Both the position numbers and the translations under genes were made by a program. The notes under the pieces were generated by a model. That model saw nothing but the letters and a program-made list of their open reading frames with translations. It ran no database searches and had not been told where the DNA came from. From NCBI GenBank assembly GCA_023055355.1, contig JALJCS010000037.1, positions 2,294,001 through 2,358,000 on the forward strand: DNA of 64,000 nucleotides, written 5' to 3'. Below, one piece after another: positions 59,234 through 64,000 of this stretch (position 1 is the first letter of the stretch; each line of letters begins with the position of its first letter). The stretch comes from Agelaius tricolor (Eukaryota; Chordata; Aves; Passeriformes; Icteridae).

Positions 59234-61944
59234 TTAGTATGGTTTCGTGGCTTAAAATCCCTGTGTGACTTTGGTTTCTTGAACTGGATGCTGACTTCTG
59301 GATTCCTGTTCCTTCCTGCACTCCTGGTGATCCTGCACATGGACCAGGGAGGATGCAGCCCAACCTCTGTGTGTCTGCTTTGACCCCAGCCTCAGCAGCA
59401 GCCATCCTGCTCACCCTGTCCAGCCTGACACATTCCTGGATTCCAGGAATCTCCAGCTCTTGGCTCTCCAGGTGCCATGCAAGCCAAAGAACAGCTCCAG
59501 GGCAAACCCAGTGCAGTAGTAGAAGGGAAACTTTAATAAAAAAGCCTGAAGCAAAAAAATCCTTCACTCCTACGGGCTGGAAAGTGGGAAGGGAAATGAA
59601 ATTTAGCTCGAGTTCCTTGTGGTTTCTTGTTTTTCATGTGGGGAGATGCACTCAGGGTGCTGAGCTGGCACTGGGGTTTGCTGCCAGGTGAGAAGCCCTG
59701 GGTCTGGCAGGTGCCATGGGAGCAGCCTGTGTTGTATTTGGCCACAGCAGCAGAAAATTGTGTGTTCCAGGCAGAAAAAAAAGCTGACCAAACATCTTCT
59801 GGTGTGAGGTGATTGAAATCACTGGCATTAGGTACAGGATGAACTCGAAGCAAATTTAGAATATGTGAATTATTTGAGCTGGAAGTTTGTAAATGCTGAG
59901 CAAATGTTAATTTGTCAGCCCAATTCCCTCCTAAGGTAGGCAAGTATTACTTGCTGTCTTCATTTCACTGAGTGGAAAATTGAAATTTCAAGGGCTTCAA
60001 CCTCCCTAATCTTGATATAAACTGGAACTAATTCTGTTTTTGTGGTGTTGCTCCTTGTTGGTGCTGATGTAGGTGAAATTTGAAAGAAGCTTTCCCTTTC
60101 CTGCCAGCGAGAACTGGGACAGCTTACACAAGCAGATGAATCTCCAGGAAACAATGGTGTGATACCTGTTGATATTGGCAAAAGTGCTCAAGTTTCACTC
60201 AAAATTCAGGATTTTATTCACTGCTGCTTATTCTGCCCGTGCAGCCTCTGCCTGGGTGATTACTCTCTGCCAGCTTCAGAACTTAGCAGGTCTGTGAAAG
60301 CATCTGTCAGCAAATAAAAAACCAGGCTCCAAGGAAAGTGCTTTAAAAGTGCATCTGAAGCCTGCTGGAATCAGCCTGCTGGAATTTGCATTAGATTCTT
60401 TTTTAGTTGCATCAGTTGGGAATATATTGTGACTGCCTGACACTTCCCATTTACTGAAGCTGAATGGAATCCTGATGGAGAGGGGTTTTAATAGAGATGT
60501 CACTGATTCAAAGGACAGCATTTGACAAATGCTGTCAAGCGTTTTTACCACAATTGTTTTGTACCAAGCTTTTTATGCAGACAAATCCAAAGGTGCTTTA
60601 CATTAATCTTTTTTTGGGGGGAAGGGAAGGAGGAAGAATTGTGATTTTGTTCTTGCCTTTAATCATTTCAAACCCTTTGACATTCTGTCTCATGATAAAA
60701 GCCCTACTTTGAGGTGTGGCAAGAGGAGGAAAAGCTCATATTGTGTGTGGGGTGTTGAGGAGCAATCATTTACGCCATAGTGCAGCCAGGTAGATTCTGT
60801 TGGGTTCTTTTGCCTCTGTTCTTGATGAATAAATTATATTTATGCTTAGAATGAATAGTGGATGAAGATATGTGACTTTCTTCCAGAAGATGAAATTATA
60901 TATACATTTACATTCATAAATTGTACTATACATTGTGTCCTGCTCAAACACATTAAACACTAAAATCACTTTAAAAAACAACTCAGTGGAAATGTCTGTA
61001 AAATAGAGCAGAAAACAAAGCAGCAGCATCCACCACCCCCTGAAATTCAAATGTCACTTCTAATGAGGAACACACTTAGAGCCTGTGAGATCACAATGCT
61101 CAAGATGAATAAATGAGCAAGTTTTTTCTACTCAGAGCTGTGACCTGACCCATAAAACCTCACAGGCAAGAGTGGTCTCAGCTGAATAAGGTGTTCTGGG
61201 CACATCTCTGAATGCCAGCCCATGGACCTGGAGATATTTAGGGGCAGAATTTGCTGCTTTGAATGGTGAGAAGGTGATTAGGAACTGCTTCAGCTCAGGT
61301 TGTTGCTTTGGGAGAAATCTTAGTGCTGGTGACGAGCTCAGTGGAGAAAGCAAGAAGGGATCAGTTGTGATCTGAGAGGGGAGAGGGGAATCAGAGGGGG
61401 GAATCACTCCAGCAGTTTTTTCCTGCTTATTTGAGTCCATATTTGCCATATATAACATAACTCTATCAGAGGAGGACTTGAGTAGCAGTAGATTCCTGAT
61501 TCCTGCAGAGACAACCAGAGAAAAGTAAAAATTACCGTGTGAAATCATTGTTTAAAGAGAAACTTGAATTGTGGTGATGTTTTATTGATATCAGGAGGGA
61601 GCTGACTGTTTCTTTGCCTCTCCCATGGGGAAGGAAAGGGTTAAAGCACTGATACCCAGGGGATTGTGTCACCTTAACTGTGTAATGGAGGCAAAGCTTC
61701 ATTTTCCAAGGAGCTGTTTGTCCACCATGCCCTGAGACATCAAACCCTGCCAGTCCATGGGACATCATCCCCTTCAACAGCAACAACTCCCCTGTGGGGT
61801 GAACTCCTTTCCCTGAAGGACAATCCCAAGGTTTTCCAGCACAGAAGAATTGCTGGCTCAACATCAATGCCCATTGATTATGTGTAATATTGCATTTTTT
61901 TTAATTTTAGGATAAGATTGTGTTTTCCTCAGAGGGACCAAGGA
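59234..61944. other. Unique DNA, no gene supported
   Basis: About 2.7 kb with open frames to 138 codons on the minus strand, none recognised. No transposon is recognised. Confidence 0.45.
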
Positions 61945-62093
61945 ATTGGCCCCATCCCTGGCAGTGTCCCAGGCCAGGCTGGATGAGGTTTGGAGCAGCC
62001 TGGGACAGTGGGAGGTGTCCCTGCCCATGGCAGGGGTGGCACTGGATGACATTTAAGGTCCCTTCCAGCCCAAACCATTCCATAATTCTATGA
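61945..62093 (+). mobile_element. CR1 LINE fragment with 3' tail
   Basis: CCATCCCTGGCAGTGTCCCA, GGAGCAGCCTGGGACAGTGG, TCCCTGCCCATGGCAGGGGT, CATTTAAGGTCCCTTCCAGC and the tail CCATTCCATAATTCTATGAA. Closely similar to the fragment at 28763-28915. Confidence 0.95.
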
Positions 62094-64000
62094 AGGCGTG
62101 TTCCTAAAACTTCACTTTGTTTTTAAATTAACATTTAAATGCTTGACAGCTAAAGGATTTATTTAGTAGCTGACTTACCAACAGCAACCTTGAGCTCCCA
62201 TTTGAAGCTTTAGCAACCCCAGGTTGTTCAGATTTGTGTTAAATCAGTGTAAAATCAGCTTAAGAGTCAGGATGCTCCAAGATTAGCTGAGATGTGAGTT
62301 TGATGTTGGTGAGAATGAGACCCAAAGGAGCAGTTGGAGCTGATATGATGAGCTACCAGAAAGCTGTTGATTCATTGATATATTTTACTGTAAAACCCCT
62401 CATCCAGTTCTGGGTTGAACCCACACTGAGGGTGTGGACAAAGCCCCTGCCATGACCTGATGGAGCTGGGCCCTCTGACCTCCACTGAAGGCAAAAAAGA
62501 GAAATCCCTGATTATTGCCTCTTAAAAGGAAGCACAACTAAAATTCTGGGAGAGATTCTAGAACTGTGTCATTTTTTGTCAAGGAAAGAAGGCTGAGTAA
62601 ATCTTCTGTCATTAGCATTTGATCCTATAAATATTTAAATGTCAGCCCTCCTGGGAGGAGAGCAGTGCTGCTTTCTGAAATGGGGTTATGCTAGAAAGAT
62701 GATATTTAAATTTTTGCTAATGCTCTACTCTAATTTGATCTTTTTCTGCCTGGCTGATTAAATTGACTTTCTGTAAGAAAAATAGATATTCAGCCCACAT
62801 CTCCCAAAGGTTTTTCTAACAGCATTTAAAGATAATACAAAAATAATCCAAACTAAATGCCAGCAATTGAAGGCTGTGGAGTTTTTCATTGGTGTCACAC
62901 TGTTTTTCAACTACAGATTTTTCTTTGAGTGTGTGGAAAATGTAGGTTTTTTTATCATTTCAACTCCTCATTCTGATACTGGGTTATTTTAATGAGCACA
63001 GAACCTTTCCCTGATTATCTGTTCAGATGGGGAGAACCAACAGTGTTAGGGGAATGTCAGTTTTAGAAAGGAGTTGTTACTTTCCAAACAATGCTTTAAG
63101 ACTTCATTTTATAATAGAGGTTCCTATATAAAGCCACACATTCTGAAAGAAAAATCATATGAGGTGCTCATAAAACCAAGTCTTCAAGGTTAAATTAATT
63201 ATTGCAGTTAAATATATTCTGTACTTCTGGACCACTGGACTCAGAAGTCCAGAATGTGTTAATTGAAGACTTCTTTCTACTTTTTCTTGTTCTAAAAGTT
63301 CAGAGGATCAAATAAAAAGTTTACTGAAATCCATTTCTGGAAATGTGGATCAGTATTTTGTTTGTTTAACTTCAGTTCTTTGGCAATTATTTGGCTTTTC
63401 AATTTTTTTTTTTTCCCTCTAGAAATGCTGGGGATAGACTTGTGCTGAAATAGCATCACAATGAAATAAAAGTTGCCTTTGACAACTCTCTCTTCACATG
63501 GTCCAAAGGCCTTTTCCTCCTTTCCTTTTGACCATATTTGTCCTGGAAGAACACAATCCCTTTTTGTTTTGCTGACTTAGGGGTTTTCTTGGATGTCGTG
63601 TCTGACCTTGTTTACTCAGAGAGAGGAAGAAATCCTCAGTAATTCCCTTTTGCTCATTTCTGATGGACAATGACTCCTGTGTGTCAGGAATTCCAGCTGA
63701 GGAGGACTGGCTGCATTACTGACCTTCATACCCTGCTGTAATTTTGTGAATTGCTGCCTTTACAGTGCTGAGGCAACAGGGCTTTCCTTATTCCATTGTT
63801 TGAACTGGGGAATTGAGGACTTAAAGGCTTTTATGCCTTCTGGAGAAAAGTTTCTGAGCAATTCCATTTTCTCAGGCACTTGGGATATAAAACAAGAAGC
63901 AAAAGTGAGTCTGAACTGGTTTTAAAAGAAGAAATAGATATTTGAAGGGAAGTGGGGAATGAACTTGTCATTGTGGAGGTCAGACTCAAGTATGGGAGAA
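62094..64000. other. Unique AT-rich DNA to the window end, no gene seen
   Basis: About 1.9 kb without a transposon or an open frame worth listing. A stretch at about 62580-62800 has long unbroken AT-rich motifs such as ATAAATATTTAAATGTC that could be a conserved element, but this cannot be judged from one sequence. Confidence 0.4.

Noticed and set aside
1..64000. A multi-gene system, operon, tRNA, rRNA or intact viral gene
   Set aside because: No recognisable coding domain, tRNA cloverleaf or rRNA segment was seen on either strand; the ERV traces are LTRs only, with no coding interior.

Overview
This window looks like intergenic or intronic DNA from a songbird (passerine) chromosome. The sequence basis is: at least fourteen pieces of CR1 LINE with the bird-type 3' tail (repeats of ATTCTRTGA), several families of solo retroviral LTRs of the kind abundant in passerines, AT-rich background with few CpGs, and no dense coding. 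Family names are from recognition only; nothing was searched.

I find no protein-coding gene that I can support. The open frames present are short, lack recognisable domains, or lie inside repeats (for example a 101-codon frame that recurs four times only because it lies inside a four-copy LTR). The best unexplained coding-like stretch is a minus-strand frame at about 49411-49629. It sits in a CpG-rich patch (about 49505-49945) that could be a small promoter or exon region.

Layout: 1-9.1 kb holds an LTR with a clean 4-bp target duplication (195-606), a partial LTR with TATA and poly(A) signals (about 5205-5438), a (TAAAA)n microsatellite and an ERVK-type LTR (8666-9082). 9.1-24 kb holds CR1 pieces, a 13-bp tandem array, two copies of a 456-460-bp LTR family in opposite orientation, two inverted ERVK-type LTRs flanking A-rich repeats, a 52-bp perfect palindrome and an AT-rich minus-strand LTR-like element near 21 kb. 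24-40 kb is mostly unique sequence with CR1 pieces, one more ERVK-type LTR and the third copy of the 456-bp family. 40-50 kb holds a 671-bp ERVL-type LTR, CR1 pieces, the fourth family copy, a 0.75-kb CR1 and the CpG-rich patch. 50-64 kb is largely unique AT-rich DNA. Its exception is a GC-rich LTR near 56.1-56.6 kb with an internal 22-bp minisatellite, followed by two CR1 tails head to tail.

No genes can be linked into a pathway. The window's content is a record of transposon insertion: solo LTRs left after loss of the viral interior, and 5'-truncated CR1 copies. I saw no sign of a novel multi-gene system. The most check-worthy signals are the inverted LTR copies, the higher-order minisatellite, the long palindrome, the 10-bp periodic A/T repeat and the CpG-rich patch.
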